Part shown: piece after piece, positions 32,701 through 42,809 of the stretch
Layout of the letters: each line of letters starts with the position of its first letter
Position numbering within the stretch: position 1 is the first letter of the stretch
Assembly: GCA_027475525.1 (NCBI GenBank)
Contig: JAMWFC010000116.1
Coordinates: 1,177,826-1,241,825 of the forward strand
Direction of reading: 5' to 3'
DNA length: 64,000 nt
Origin: Macrolepiota albuminosa
Lineage: Eukaryota > Basidiomycota > Agaricomycetes > Agaricales > Agaricaceae
The notes under the pieces: model-generated
Told to the model about the DNA's origin: nothing
Databases searched by the model: none
The model's input: only the letters and a program-made list of their open reading frames with translations
Program-made: the position numbers and the translations under genes

Positions 32701-34427
32701 TCAACCATTCCAGTCCTTGCCATTTCTATAACAGTTTGGTAATTGACATGGCCTAACCGGCGGTGCCATGTAACAATATTGGGCGTGGAGTTGACAGTAA
32801 ATGCGGATTCGGTGCAGAGATTTAGTGAGTATAAGTTCTTCATAGGAAGCAGGGTTCCGTTTGCGATTAATTTGTTTGTTGTTCCTTTGAATAGCATAGC
32901 GTTTTTATTGTTAAACGTGGTAAATATACCATTCTTCATTGCCATTGAGCTAACTGACAAGAGTCGAACCGAAGCTTTAGGGACAAGAAGTGCATCATCA
33001 AGTATCAGGTGAGAGCCATTAGCGAGTTGTAATTTCATCTGCCCTATGGCCGTAGCGAAAACTGTAGATCCACCTACACCTTGGATTGACTTATTTGGTA
33101 TAGGTTTTAGTGAGGTAAAGTCGGTAGCGTCTGGGGATATATGCACTGTCATGCCTGAATCCAAGTAGAAAGGGTATACGTCAGGCATAGTGGTGGCGCT
33201 GGACAGTGTTGTTTCAGTTGGAGTCGGTGGTGTATAGTCCTTCCAGTCAACACCGACCACTGACTCCTCCTCCAGCGCAATCCACGCATCAATCTCCATG
33301 CCCTCAGCAGTTTCAAGGTGACCTGGAATAGTATCAGACACCAACCCTGCAAACTCAGACTTTGACACCGTAGTCGGCATCTTACTTGCATGAGTTGCAA
33401 GGTACGTAGCTAGCGTATCACTATCACCCTCCACTGTAAATGCTGAGCCACTAGCAGGGGTAATAGTGAGCTTTGTGGAACCTTTCTTCTTGTCACGGCC
33501 CTCTCTCTTTGCCTTGTAATGTGCTAGATGGGCAGCCTTCGCCTCATCAAGCGTCTTCCCTGCCATCCCGCCGCCATCAAGAATACACCACGGCTTAGTA
33601 TGACCTGTATAGTTCCCACGACCTTTGGCTTTGCATGCATCGCAGACCAGGTCACCTCGGCCTGTTGACCTAGCCACCAGTGCAGCAGGTTGGGTATCCG
33701 GCATGCCCCAGTCAGCAGTATACAAGGTCTGCTCATTCTCTAAGAAGCGACGAATGTCATTAGGGCCATATGGGGCAGCCGCGGTGGCTGCAGCCAGGTC
33801 ACAGGAAATAATAGATCGTGCATTTGCATACAGCGAGTTGTTGGACAATGAGGACAGGGCAGCAATGGACTGTAAAAGTTCCTTCATGACAGTCCCAACA
33901 TCAAACGCACGATTAATCTTTTTGAAGATACGGTCTATCGTCTTGGTAATTGGTTCAGCTGGGGAACACTTCGTAGTCAGTGCTTCTTGAAGTAGACGGA
34001 CCTGCTGAACAGGTCCAGCTCCTCCATGTCTTGTTTGTAGGTACTCCCACAATGCCTTCGCATCAATCGAGTCATCAGCTAGGTTACGCTCGGATTCAGA
34101 CAACCCCAACATCAAAAAGGATCAAGCCAAGCAGTTATTCGATTGCCAATTGCGATAAGCACAAGGTTCGAACACCTTATGAGGGAGCTCAGGAGGATCG
34201 AAGACATATTCATACAAGCCAGACATGGTGAGTTCAAGTTTCATAAACTTTGACCATGGAGTCCACTTCCCGTCATCTTTCACCAACAGTTCTCCAGAGT
34301 ATCGGAGCGACACCTTAATCTGTGTGATGACCGGTGTAGAGCCGTCAACCCTACGCATCTCTGCTTCCTCAGCATTCTGTGCACTCAGGAGTAACTCCGC
34401 AACACTTCCAGTAGGAGAAGAAGTCAT
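29787..34427 (-). pseudogene. Copia gag-pol polyprotein interrupted by six TGA codons
   Basis: From 34427 to 29787 a single frame of 1547 codons runs without any frameshift. Domains in order are: gag with a C-x2-C-x10-H-x4-C knuckle (near 33620); protease FYLDSGMTVHI (near 33170); the pre-integrase WHRRLGH and CNECILGK; and an integrase core (about 32590-32200) whose usual DNG box reads SGNDSE. Reverse transcriptase follows with HVDDFLSIAS (near 30740), then RNase H with MCDNNAAINLL (near 29990). TGA stops are at 34122-34124, 31209-31211, 31152-31154, 30873-30875, 30315-30317 and 30201-30203. At most of these the family has arginine (for example KQAG-stop-IWNQ and RYLKG preceded by AI-stop-VV). 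It is inactive in its present form. Confidence 0.9.
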
Positions 34428-34737
34428 TGTATAAAGAGATGTGGCGGGAGATATTCAATCAGGTTAAATTAGTACACGATGCAACGTGTCTGGTAGTCAA
34501 AAATTAGTGTCAGGGCAACAGCCCACTAATATCAGAAAGTTGGTCCGTCCAAAAAAAACAAGGTCCTGGTTGTCAAGTCATACTTCAGTGTACGGAGCAG
34601 CACTCTCCCATAACCTGTTACAACCTAAGACCTAAATATACACGGGTAAGTTACGTGCACCTCAGTCATCATATACTTGACTGAGATTAGCCTACCTAAA
34701 TATACATGGGTAAGTTACGTGCACTAGTAAGGTAGGC

Positions 34738-34941
34738 ATAAGTACAGTGTCCAGTCTAGGTATGTGTGTAACTCACCCTCAGTCGTCGTATACTTGACTG
34801 AGGGTTTGTGCACTGTATGAGCATATATATATGTGTTCATCAAGTCTGTTAGGGTTGAATATAATAATTAATAAAGTAATGTAGTGACCCTTGGTTGTCA
34901 TATCTCGGCACTTACGGTGGTCATGCCATCAGCATCCAACA
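34738..34941 (-). repeat. 5' LTR segment of the copia element
   Basis: Partner of 29530-29733. It begins TGTTGGATGC on the minus strand at 34941. It is followed by the repeated words TAAGTTACGTGCAC and CCTAAATATACA (34635-34720), which may belong to the LTR or leader. Confidence 0.85.
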
Positions 34942-34989
34942 AACTTTCACGAGGCCAATGTGCACAGAGTCGCAGGACTCACGTGCTCA

Positions 34990-35054
34990 CCCACTAGGGA
35001 GCGAGTTGAGACATTGGTATTCTTTCCAATCTCAACGCTTACTCCCTAGGTGGG
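34990..35054. repeat. Inverted repeat / hairpin at the start of the DIRS-like element
   Basis: Arms of about 28 bases (CCCACTAGGGAGCGAGTTGA... and its near-complement ...CTCCCTAGGTGGG) surround an 8-base loop. It lies just inside the left edge of the tyrosine-recombinase retrotransposon and abuts the end of the copia LTR. Terminal or internal complementary repeats are typical of DIRS-type elements; the assignment here is inference. Confidence 0.6.
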
Positions 35055-35183
35055 TTTCCTACTTACTTACTTACTTCCCAAATCTCAACGCTCATAGTAC
35101 TGCGACATAGTATTTTGTTATTACCTGGCTTCGCAATCGTTGAAACTCAATACACCTTATATCACCTCGTATCACTCCGATAT

Positions 35184-36653
35184 ATGAGTTCGCATGGCAG
35201 ACAAACCTCCAGTTCCACTCCTCAGTGCACGGCTACTGGACTGGCTCGAGAACCTGACCTAGGATCCACCTCCCAAACATTCACGGAAAATTTTTCCGAG
35301 TACCAGTCAGAAGGGGCTCATGCCCCGGCCGAGCCTCGCAGAACGTCTTGGGACCCTACCCCAGAAGCAGCACAGCTGTCTGAAGAGGAGAAGCAAATCT
35401 TTGATGAACTCGAAAGCATTGTCGACAGATTTTGGCAAGGACAGCAAACAAAAATCAATTCCATTACCTCCGTCGTCGAAAGAATCCAAAAATCCAACCT
35501 TGCAGAGAACCTTGCTTGACAGGCTCTCACTGGTTATCTCGGAATACTTGACTCTGTTGAAAAGAAAGAGAGAGTATGACAAAAGCGAGCTTTGCACCGG
35601 GAAAAGGCTGAAAAGCAAAGCGAGCAGCATAGACAAAACGCCGAGTTGCAGTCTTCTAAGGAGAATAGAACCAGTGCCGGTCATATCGAGGGAGGAGAAA
35701 TCAATAGAGGATACTTGCCTGTCCGCCGAGCACAACTGGTCCAGCAAGGATCAGATGTCAACAACGAATCTTACAATATCAAGGGACCTTCTGAATCTGG
35801 CGCTGAGAGGAGTGGGACGAAAGTCAAGAAGCAGAAAGTCAGAGAGAGCGACTTCCCTTGGTATGAAGAAGAAAGACTTGCTCAAGAGAATGAAGACCCT
35901 CAATGTGTCCGAAATAGAGAGTTGCTCCAACTTTACCTCAAGAACCCCACTGTGGCCAAACGACAGATCACCATGTCCCAAGCAGCTCCCTGTAACTTCC
36001 CATTGACAGAATGGGATAAACTCTTTAGAGGAGAACTTGCAGATTTCGATGCCATCTATTCCGCTATCCACCATATTGGAGCTCCTTGAGAGAATTGAGG
36101 GCATATCAGAAACCATGAAATCATCCTTGGTTACAGCGATCCGATTCAAAGAGTTGAGGACCTCAGCCAATGGACTGTCACTGCAAACCTCTATGGAGAG
36201 GCCCTTGGGTTTGCATGGCCCAACCAAAAAGAAGAATGGTCTAACCATTACCGCTACATTGTCGGCCTCTTCTCTGCCAAGCCATCAGGTCTACATGCCA
36301 GTGTCATCAAGTTTGAGAAAGCTGTTTGAGCACGAGTCGGAGCTGGGACAAGGATGTTACTCACAGACAGAGGAATGTTTGATGACCTCCGGGATGCCAT
36401 CCTTGACACTGGAGGAATCAACCACTGTGGCTCATTGCAGAAAGGTGGAGGAAAGTCGGCTATCAATCAATCAAGTGGAGGTGGAGAACCACAAGGGAAC
36501 AGCTGAGCAGTATGCAAGAGGTGGAACACAAATCTTGGATGTCCTTTCAATGCCAGCAAATGCTTCTGGAGGCACGTGTGTTGGAGATGTGGGGGAAACC
36601 ATCGAAAAACAGAGTGTCCGCAAAACATCACGAATTGATGTCTTGAAGGGTAA
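35184..36653 (+). pseudogene. DIRS-like gag, interrupted by seven TGA codons
   Basis: One frame from an ATG at 35184 (MSSHGRQTSSSTPQC) to a TAA at 36651-36653 has no frameshift. It contains a charged coiled-coil-like region (35590-35700), the segment AIYSAIHHIGAP (36051-36086) and, near its end, a cysteine/histidine knuckle (LGCPFNASKCFWRHVCWRCG, 36533-36592). That knuckle is typical of gag proteins of these elements. TGA codons interrupt at 35517, 35577, 36087, 36096, 36327, 36504 and 36636. Arginine would fit at these places, so CGA to TGA change explains them all. The TAA is probably the natural end. Confidence 0.75.
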
Positions 36654-38472
36654 CGTTTCCAAATACCTCCAATTTAACTATTGTGATTTCGCTCGACCGC
36701 TCCCTCCCACATTGATCCAATGGTCTCTTACAGCAAGACCTCTTCCTTCACCTTCCAATGATGAACTGAACAACTTCTGTGTCACCACCATGCTTCAAAA
36801 CCATAGCAATCTCTTCAAACTAGTGACGCCCATCCACATAGAAGTCTTTGAACGCCTTGTTCAACACCACCCAAACCGTCCTTTCATGAATTCAGTCTTA
36901 AAAAGCCTTAAGGAAGGCTTCTGGCCTTTTGCCGACACACAACCCTCAACTTACCCACTAACATGTGACATGTTGCTCGGAACCCCTGAAGATCCAAATG
37001 AAGCCAACTTTTTGTGTATGCAGTGTGATATCGAAGTTGCTGCAGGACGTTTTTCCCCTGATTTTGGCAGTCAGTTGTTCGATGGCATGTACAGTTCCCC
37101 CATTTATGCTGTGCCAAAACCAAAGTCATCCAATCTCTGTCTGGTTACCAATCAATCTGCCGGCACACATTCTCCGAATTCAATGATAAAATACGAGGAT
37201 ATTAGTGGTTTTCCTATGGATAATATGAAGCACTTAGGGAGTCAACTACTCAAGATCCGCCGTACAAGCAACCAACGCTTGATTTTGTGGAAGTCTAATG
37301 TCGCAAATGCTTACCGATTGATTCCAATGCACCCACACTGGCAGATAAAGCAAATAGTGACGATTGACAACTCACGTCATGTTGATCGTTGCAACTGCTT
37401 TGGTGGACATGCTTCTCTCAACTGTTGGGGTTCTGTCAATAGCCTTATAACCTGGTCCGCTCAGGACTTGTATGAGGTATCAGACCCTTTGTGTTTCAAT
37501 GACAATTCTTATGGTGCCGATGATGAAGACAACCTATCTTTCTATGAGCTGTACCAGCAGTCCATGCCAAAAAGTCAAGTCAATCTCCTGCAGCTATGGG
37601 ATGACCTTGGCATACCCCATAAACAACAGAAACAGGTTTTTGGCTCTCCACTAACCATTATTGGTATTTTGGTAGACCCCAATGCTATGTCAATGACACT
37701 TCCCCCTGAGGCCAAACAAGATCTTGTCAAAGAAATCCGTCGCTTTACGTCGTACAGCAAAAAAAGATCCACTCACTACACCAAAAGAGAATGGCAACGA
37801 TTGGCTGGATGGGTGAATTGGGGACTCAATGTTTTCCCACTACTAGCCCCATGTCTTTCAAACGTCTATGCAAAACTGAATTCGGTTCCAGATAATTCAA
37901 ATGCGAGAATTTGGTGCAATACGAGCATGAGAGCTGATCTAATTTGGGGAGCGGATTGTTTTGAGTGCTGCAACGGCACACTTCTTCTGAGTGCTCAAGC
38001 CTGGGAACCATCTGATGCTGATCTTATCGTTGAGTGTGATGCATGCCCAACAGGTCTAGCTTTCTGGTACCCACATTTGCTACGTGGGTATTATTGCCCA
38101 GTAGGAAATGACACTCCTCCAGACCTCATTTTCTTCCTCGAGGCTTTGACCGTAGTGTGCTCCTTGCATCATGCTGACTCATTTCTGAGTGCACCCCAAC
38201 GAATCGCAATTTACTCCGATAACAGTAACACGGTTGACATTTTCAATTCATTGCATGCTCAACCTCTCTATAACCCCCTGCTCAAGTTTGCAGTTGATAT
38301 TCTTTTAGAGCGGGGCCACAGACTCAAAGTTCTCCACATCTTAGGAATGGAGAATGTTACTGCAGACCTCCTGTCTAGGCATAGGTTTGAAGATGTCAGA
38401 GCTTTGCACCCCACAATCACCATCTACAATTTTGTACCCCCTCGAGATCTGCTGGGGGCAATAGAAAAATGA
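36037..38472 (+). CDS. DIRS-like reverse transcriptase / RNase H
   Basis: The open frame is 811 codons, but about the first 205 overlap gag in another frame and are probably not coding. Recognisable sequence starts near 36650. The RT palm region includes SPIYAVPKPKSSNLCLV (near 37096), LILWKSNVANAYRLIPMHP (near 37279) and HVDRCNCFGGHASLN (near 37378). The catalytic YVDD-type box appears as FNDN (near 37497), so the second aspartate is replaced by asparagine. The connection contains DLGIPHKQQKQVFG and IIGILVDPNAMSM. The RNase H part includes IVECDACPTGLAFWYP (near 38028), SDNSNTVDIFNSL and LGMENVTADLLSR. The stop overlaps the recombinase start as ATGA (38469-38472). The frame is open, but the catalytic change suggests an inactive enzyme. 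Confidence 0.8.
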   Translation: MQISMPSIPLSTILELLERIEGISETMKSSLVTAIRFKELRTSANGLSLQTSMERPLGLHGPTKKKNGLTITATLSASSLPSHQVYMPVSSSLRKLFEHESELGQGCYSQTEECLMTSGMPSLTLEESTTVAHCRKVEESRLSINQVEVENHKGTAEQYARGGTQILDVLSMPANASGGTCVGDVGETIEKQSVRKTSRIDVLKGNVSKYLQFNYCDFARPLPPTLIQWSLTARPLPSPSNDELNNFCVTTMLQNHSNLFKLVTPIHIEVFERLVQHHPNRPFMNSVLKSLKEGFWPFADTQPSTYPLTCDMLLGTPEDPNEANFLCMQCDIEVAAGRFSPDFGSQLFDGMYSSPIYAVPKPKSSNLCLVTNQSAGTHSPNSMIKYEDISGFPMDNMKHLGSQLLKIRRTSNQRLILWKSNVANAYRLIPMHPHWQIKQIVTIDNSRHVDRCNCFGGHASLNCWGSVNSLITWSAQDLYEVSDPLCFNDNSYGADDEDNLSFYELYQQSMPKSQVNLLQLWDDLGIPHKQQKQVFGSPLTIIGILVDPNAMSMTLPPEAKQDLVKEIRRFTSYSKKRSTHYTKREWQRLAGWVNWGLNVFPLLAPCLSNVYAKLNSVPDNSNARIWCNTSMRADLIWGADCFECCNGTLLLSAQAWEPSDADLIVECDACPTGLAFWYPHLLRGYYCPVGNDTPPDLIFFLEALTVVCSLHHADSFLSAPQRIAIYSDNSNTVDIFNSLHAQPLYNPLLKFAVDILLERGHRLKVLHILGMENVTADLLSRHRFEDVRALHPTITIYNFVPPRDLLGAIEK

Positions 38473-39467
38473 TCATACCCACTGTAAAACCCAGGCAGCC
38501 TCGCCAGGTTGCTTGGTCAAAGGAGCGTTTGATTAGAGAACGCTCCATCGCACTCAGTTACGGCATTAACGATGCTACCTTTCAATGCTACGGCTCAGCT
38601 CTCAACTCCTACCTCAACTTCATAAAGCTTCACCATCTCAACACAAAACCTACTGCTGACACGTTGTCCCTCTATGTCGCATACATGTCCCACCATATCA
38701 ACCCAAAATCCATTGCCATTTACCTGTCCGGTATATGCAACCAACTCGAAATTTACTTCCCAAACATCCACAGCAAACACAATTCCCCTCTCGTGAAAAA
38801 GACATTATCAGGTTCGAAAAAACGTTTCTCATCTGCAACCCAGCAAAAGCACACGTTGACTCGCAAAGATGTTGTGCAAGTCATCACTCATTATAGTGTG
38901 AACCCCTCCCATGATGACCTACTTTTCATTGCCATGCTCACCACCGGCTTCCATGGCCTTCTGTGTCTTGGTGAAATGACTTGCCCAGATGACATAGCAT
39001 TACAGGACTATCGAAAGACTACTACATCACGCTCTGTCAACATTGCATACAATCACTTTTCTTTCCTCTTGCCGACACACAAGGCTGATGCCTTTTTTGA
39101 AGGAAATCTGGTCTATATTCGGAAAACTCATCACATGTCTGACCCACGGCGACAATTTATACGATACTGGAACAGCCGCAGTTCCAAGTTTCCACTTTGT
39201 TGTGAGCTGTGGCTCTGAGAAGATGGATCGTCACCCACCTGATCTTTCTTCATCCGCTGTTTGCGGGCTTTCTTCGATAACAATATCACTGGACAATCTC
39301 TACGTGCTGGAGGTGCAACTTTCCTTGCTGAGATTGGAGCACCACCCTCTGTAATCCAGGCGGCTGGACGTTGGTCTTCAGACGCCTTCCAGAGATATAT
39401 CAGGAAACATCCCATTGTCTTACATGCCCTTGCGCTGAGCAGACAGAGTGAGCCAATAGAGTGGTAA
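38469..39467 (+). pseudogene. DIRS-like tyrosine recombinase with two TGA codons
   Basis: One frame of 333 codons runs from the ATG at 38469, which overlaps the RT stop, to 39465-39467. The N-terminal core-binding part has NDATFQCYGSALNSYLNFIK and the SLYVAYMSHHINPKSIAIYL block. The catalytic C-terminal part has SLRAGGATFLAEIGAPPSVI (R near 39308), AGRWSSDAFQRYIRK with the presumed nucleophile Tyr (near 39393). TGA codons at 39216-39218 and 39240-39242 separate the two parts without any frameshift, again where CGA arginine codons would fit. Tyrosine recombinases replace DDE integrases in this element class. Confidence 0.8.
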
Positions 39468-41102
39468 TTATTATCCCTTTACAACATGGTTGCCTCAGGT
39501 CTGTTTCCTCGCAGAAACTGGTGTCTCGGACACTAATATTGTTGCTAAAGCAATAACTCATTGTTGTCTCCGAGCCGTCCATGCACACGCAGACGATATG
39601 CTGAGACTAGCTGAGGTAAAGTCACCTGAGCACATTGCTTAGTGACTACTAACCTCGATTACAGTTGTCGATCGCAACCGGTCAATGAATACTGTATGCC
39701 AGCAACAACCCTTAATTGTTTCACTCAATCGTTTTTCAACGTCATAGGGGAATAGCCGCATCTTGTCACTGGTATATGAGCAATAAACATGGGACCGGCT
39801 CTACTGAGCTCTCCCCATTTGGACCCAGTACAAATTTCTCCTCCTTGCTTATTGTTTTCTCTCTTCTTATGATGTCAGAAGCTCATTGGACCCGACAAAC
39901 CAGCAAGCAAACAACAACAACAAACAAGGGACTTTTTTTTTAAGTTTCCCCAATTGCATCAGACCGCATGTATGTCCACACCGCTATGCAGACGTTTGGG
40001 TCCATGGTCCGACGCGATCAACTTTGGTCAACAGCCACCGTCGGTCTGATTCTGGATTTCCCTTAAATATCACCATGGTTGGAGGAATTCTGTCTCCTAG
40101 GCTGGTCCTCCACACTCGATGCTTTTTTGCCACTCAATGTATCACCGGCCCAGGCGGAGTGCATCGCGCGCATACAGGACGATGCTATATGGCGCTATTT
40201 TTGGCAGTTTGACGTCGTGAATAGGTGAGCGGGTTGTATACATTCATTGTGCACCCTAGCCGACCGACCCACTTTCACGTTTTTTCTTCTTGCTCTTGTT
40301 TAGGAACATGATCAAGTTTTGGGACACATTCGTTTATTGGAAGAAAGAAGGGAAGTGGCAGGCAGAGATAACGAACGGATTGGGAAAAGGCCTTGTTTGC
40401 TGATACAACCATAGAGCACATACCTCTATGCCTGGGGATGGCTTTATCCCCTTCCCATTCACGCCTCGACTTGAGTCAGCATTCGTATTCACATTTCCAG
40501 GCCCGTTAAACTCCTGCCCCTGACCACTATTAACATTAACAAAACAAGGACTGACGCGCATCTCGTAGTCATAATCTGTGTCTTGCTTGCATATATGACT
40601 ATTAGGTGGACCTACAGGGTGGAATCGGCCTTGGGGACCTGGCGGATGTAAATGTGGATTAGAAGTAGTAAGATTGCTCAGAGCTCTCCGCATTCCGATC
40701 TCAAGCACTGTTATCGTCAAGAAGCTCTACGAAGAGCGCAATTACACAGAGATGAGGGAAATGCAATGCATTCATGACAGCAACTAATAAACATCAAAGG
40801 AACAGCCACAGCATAAGCTCTTGAAATATCAAACTGAGGAAATGTGAGTAAATTTTCAGAAAACCTCAAATGTTCTTTAAAATACCCTCAAAACCTCTCA
40901 GTTGGGATATTTACCGGGATTTCCTGATTTTACTATCAATACCCTCAAGTTCTCCCACACAGAATACTCTTGAGTTATACTGTACAGATAATTTGACCTG
41001 CAAATGAATCTGTACTGCTTCTTTTTGCATGTCCCAGATGTCAATGGATAAGAGAGGAAACAAAATGTATAGAGCACGTAAAGCTAGAACACTGCTACAA
41101 GC
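39468..41102. other. Mosaic of repeat fragments
   Basis: Pieces match other places in the window: 40030-40130 with 24400-24480, 40165-40385 with 25925-26120, 40415-40525 with 29050-29170 (direct), and 40800-41095 with 24110-24400 (inverted). No intact gene is visible. This looks like accumulation of transposon fragments. Confidence 0.75.
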
Positions 41103-41860
41103 ATGAACACCCCCTATAGCTATCCAACATTCAATTTTCCTACTAGTTCTTCAACTCTTGGCTGTGAAAATATCTCGATTCCTGCCCAACCCACAATATC
41201 AACACCAGTTATCAATCCAGTTCTACTTTTGCCCATTGATGTTCCTCCATCACACGAGAAGATGTCGAGAACTGCAGTAGTAAGTTGAGTAACAACATTG
41301 GAGATGAGAGTTGCAGCGCTGGAAAAAGATATTGAAACATTGAAGGCCGAAAATAAATACTTGAAGGAGTGCAACGAAAGGACTATCACTGAGGGAAAGA
41401 GCACAAACGAGAAGATATTTCAGGAGCTTGATGGGCAGAAGAAAGAAAGGATAGAAGTTACATACTCAATAAAGGAGGAAAATAGTGGTATCGAGCTCAA
41501 GAGTGAACCTGAAAATGTCAGCTATAATCAAGAAAGCAGACTTGCGATGGAGTTGAGTACAGCACATGCCAAGGTGAGTAAATGTATTCATTAGAAAGAT
41601 AAATGGCTCACCCATTGTCAATGCATTGTATTCAGGCACTTATTTGAGCTCAGTTCATCGAGGCAATGGGTTGTCCAGGCAAACTCACGGCAGATGTCTT
41701 GCCACTTTATCCTAAATCAAATGATGAATGGCCGGTGAGACCTGGAACAGAAGTGAAAGCCATACATTTCTACTGAGACCGGCCACACACTGGTCTTGAT
41801 AACTAGGCTAATCTTATGCTGATCAATCAGCTGCAAAGTGCCAGAAAATGGAAAAAAGAG
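41103..41860 (+). pseudogene. Coiled-coil companion gene of the transposon (copy 2, fragment)
   Basis: This is the plus-strand counterpart of the gene at 22321-24092. The first segment (TPYSYPTFNFPTSSSTLGCE) ends in a TGA at 41286-41288, and the coiled coil (MRVAALEKDIETLKAENKYL) continues in the same frame to about 41594. After an intron-like stretch, sequence equivalent to the DKWLVRPGTEVKAIHF segment appears near 41720. The TGA falls at the same codon as in copy 1. Similarity ends near 41860, and the lysine-rich C-terminus is missing. Confidence 0.6.
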
Positions 41861-42500
41861 GATGTTATGGATACAAAAAAGTCTAGGCGTCAATCATGAC
41901 AGCAGGAAGCAAGTTGATTGACCTCGATCAACATTCATCAACTTAGAAAAAGCGCATACACAGTACTTTCTCATTTCGGACTTAGTCACATTTTCGATGC
42001 ATTGAATACTCATGGAATGTAAATTCTTAGAATACAACAAGATTCCACGAGAGGAAAACCTATTGAAAGAAAATGTGGGAGTATTCCAGCGAAATCTCAA
42101 AATTCATTATATTACCCAACTTGCATAATTTTTGATCTTATGCTGTGAGCGAACGAGATGAATTGACTTGTACAATAAGCAACGCAATATCTTTTAACTA
42201 GATTTATTGCTTGTCTCCACCTTTCTTTCTCCTTGATCTGTCACTATAATCTTCTGATGAACCGCTAAATCGAGTGTACTTGAATTATTAGTGCGTTGAT
42301 TTGAGCCCAATATTGATTACTAGAATCATGCATGGGAAGTGTGCCCGGTAAAAAGCCCGGGTTACCTTGTCTTTAATCGAGATATAGCCCATACCTCTCT
42401 CTTCCTTTATCCTTCTACAATCCAGCCATCCTTTGGTTTTAAACCCACTCCCTCATCAATTATTTCTTTTACAATCTGAGAACTCTGAGAAACAAAAACA
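41861..42500. other. Intergenic; promoter region of the small gene at 42501
   Basis: No gene is supported. The last 130 bases are pyrimidine-rich (CTCTCTCTTCCTTTATCC) as in fungal promoters. Confidence 0.4.
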
Positions 42501-42809
42501 ATGGTGAAGAGACTGGATCCTTTGGTCAAATTAAACAAGTGGTTGCAACAGTTGAGACGGTCAAAGGGAGTATCGAACACGCTCAGCGGCGTTGTGTTAG
42601 GATCCGGTGCGCAAGGTCACCTCAAGCGCTCAAGCCCCAGTCAGGGTCATAGTGAGCTTACTTTGTGCTATCTATAGTGTAACATTCCAACATGTTGAGT
42701 TCTCTGTCAAATTTTAAACTTTTACTTTATAGCAGGTATGTTACGTCAGAAAGGACACATCGGAGGATGCATCATGCTCCCAGTCAAGTATGACTCGAAG
42801 AATGGGTAA
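42501..42809 (+). CDS. Small basic protein of unknown function
   Basis: The ATG in the context ACAAAAACAATGG matches a good fungal start. Exon 42501-42651 and exon 42733-42809 flank an 81-base intron with GTGAGC and TTATAG ends, keeping frame to a 75-residue protein. It starts MVKRLDPLVKLNKWLQQLRR and ends LPVKYDSKNG. It is basic, with a central Gly/Ser-rich segment (TLSGVVLGSGAQGH) and no signal peptide or membrane span. Without splicing the frame ends after 58 codons. No family is recognised. It is the first plausible gene to the right of the transposon block. Confidence 0.4.

Larger units (their letters stand above)
29530..34941 (-). mobile_element. Ty1/copia LTR retrotransposon, decayed
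   Basis: The element reads on the minus strand. Two 204-base LTR segments (29530-29733 and 34738-34941) flank a single gag-pol frame, and a purine tract (GGTGAGGAGGAG on the minus strand) sits immediately before the 3' LTR. Both LTRs begin TGTTGGATGC on the minus strand. The 5' LTR may extend further, to about 34616, where GTAACA is followed by GGTTATGGGAG, a possible primer-binding site. If so, the 3' LTR is truncated. The five LTR differences I count are all transitions. Confidence 0.9.
34990..39467 (+). mobile_element. Tyrosine-recombinase (DIRS-like) retrotransposon, decayed
   Basis: Gene order is gag, then reverse transcriptase with RNase H, then tyrosine recombinase, with no LTRs and no DDE integrase. 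This is the plan of YR retrotransposons. The right edge is not resolved and may reach about 39800. The element directly follows the copia LTR at 34941 with only about 48 bases between. Confidence 0.8.

Noticed and set aside
29787..39467. Reassignment of TGA as a sense codon in the transposons
   Set aside because: Host genes here use TGA as the normal stop (for example pyridoxal kinase and the secreted protein). CpG decay of CGA explains the pattern without a code change.
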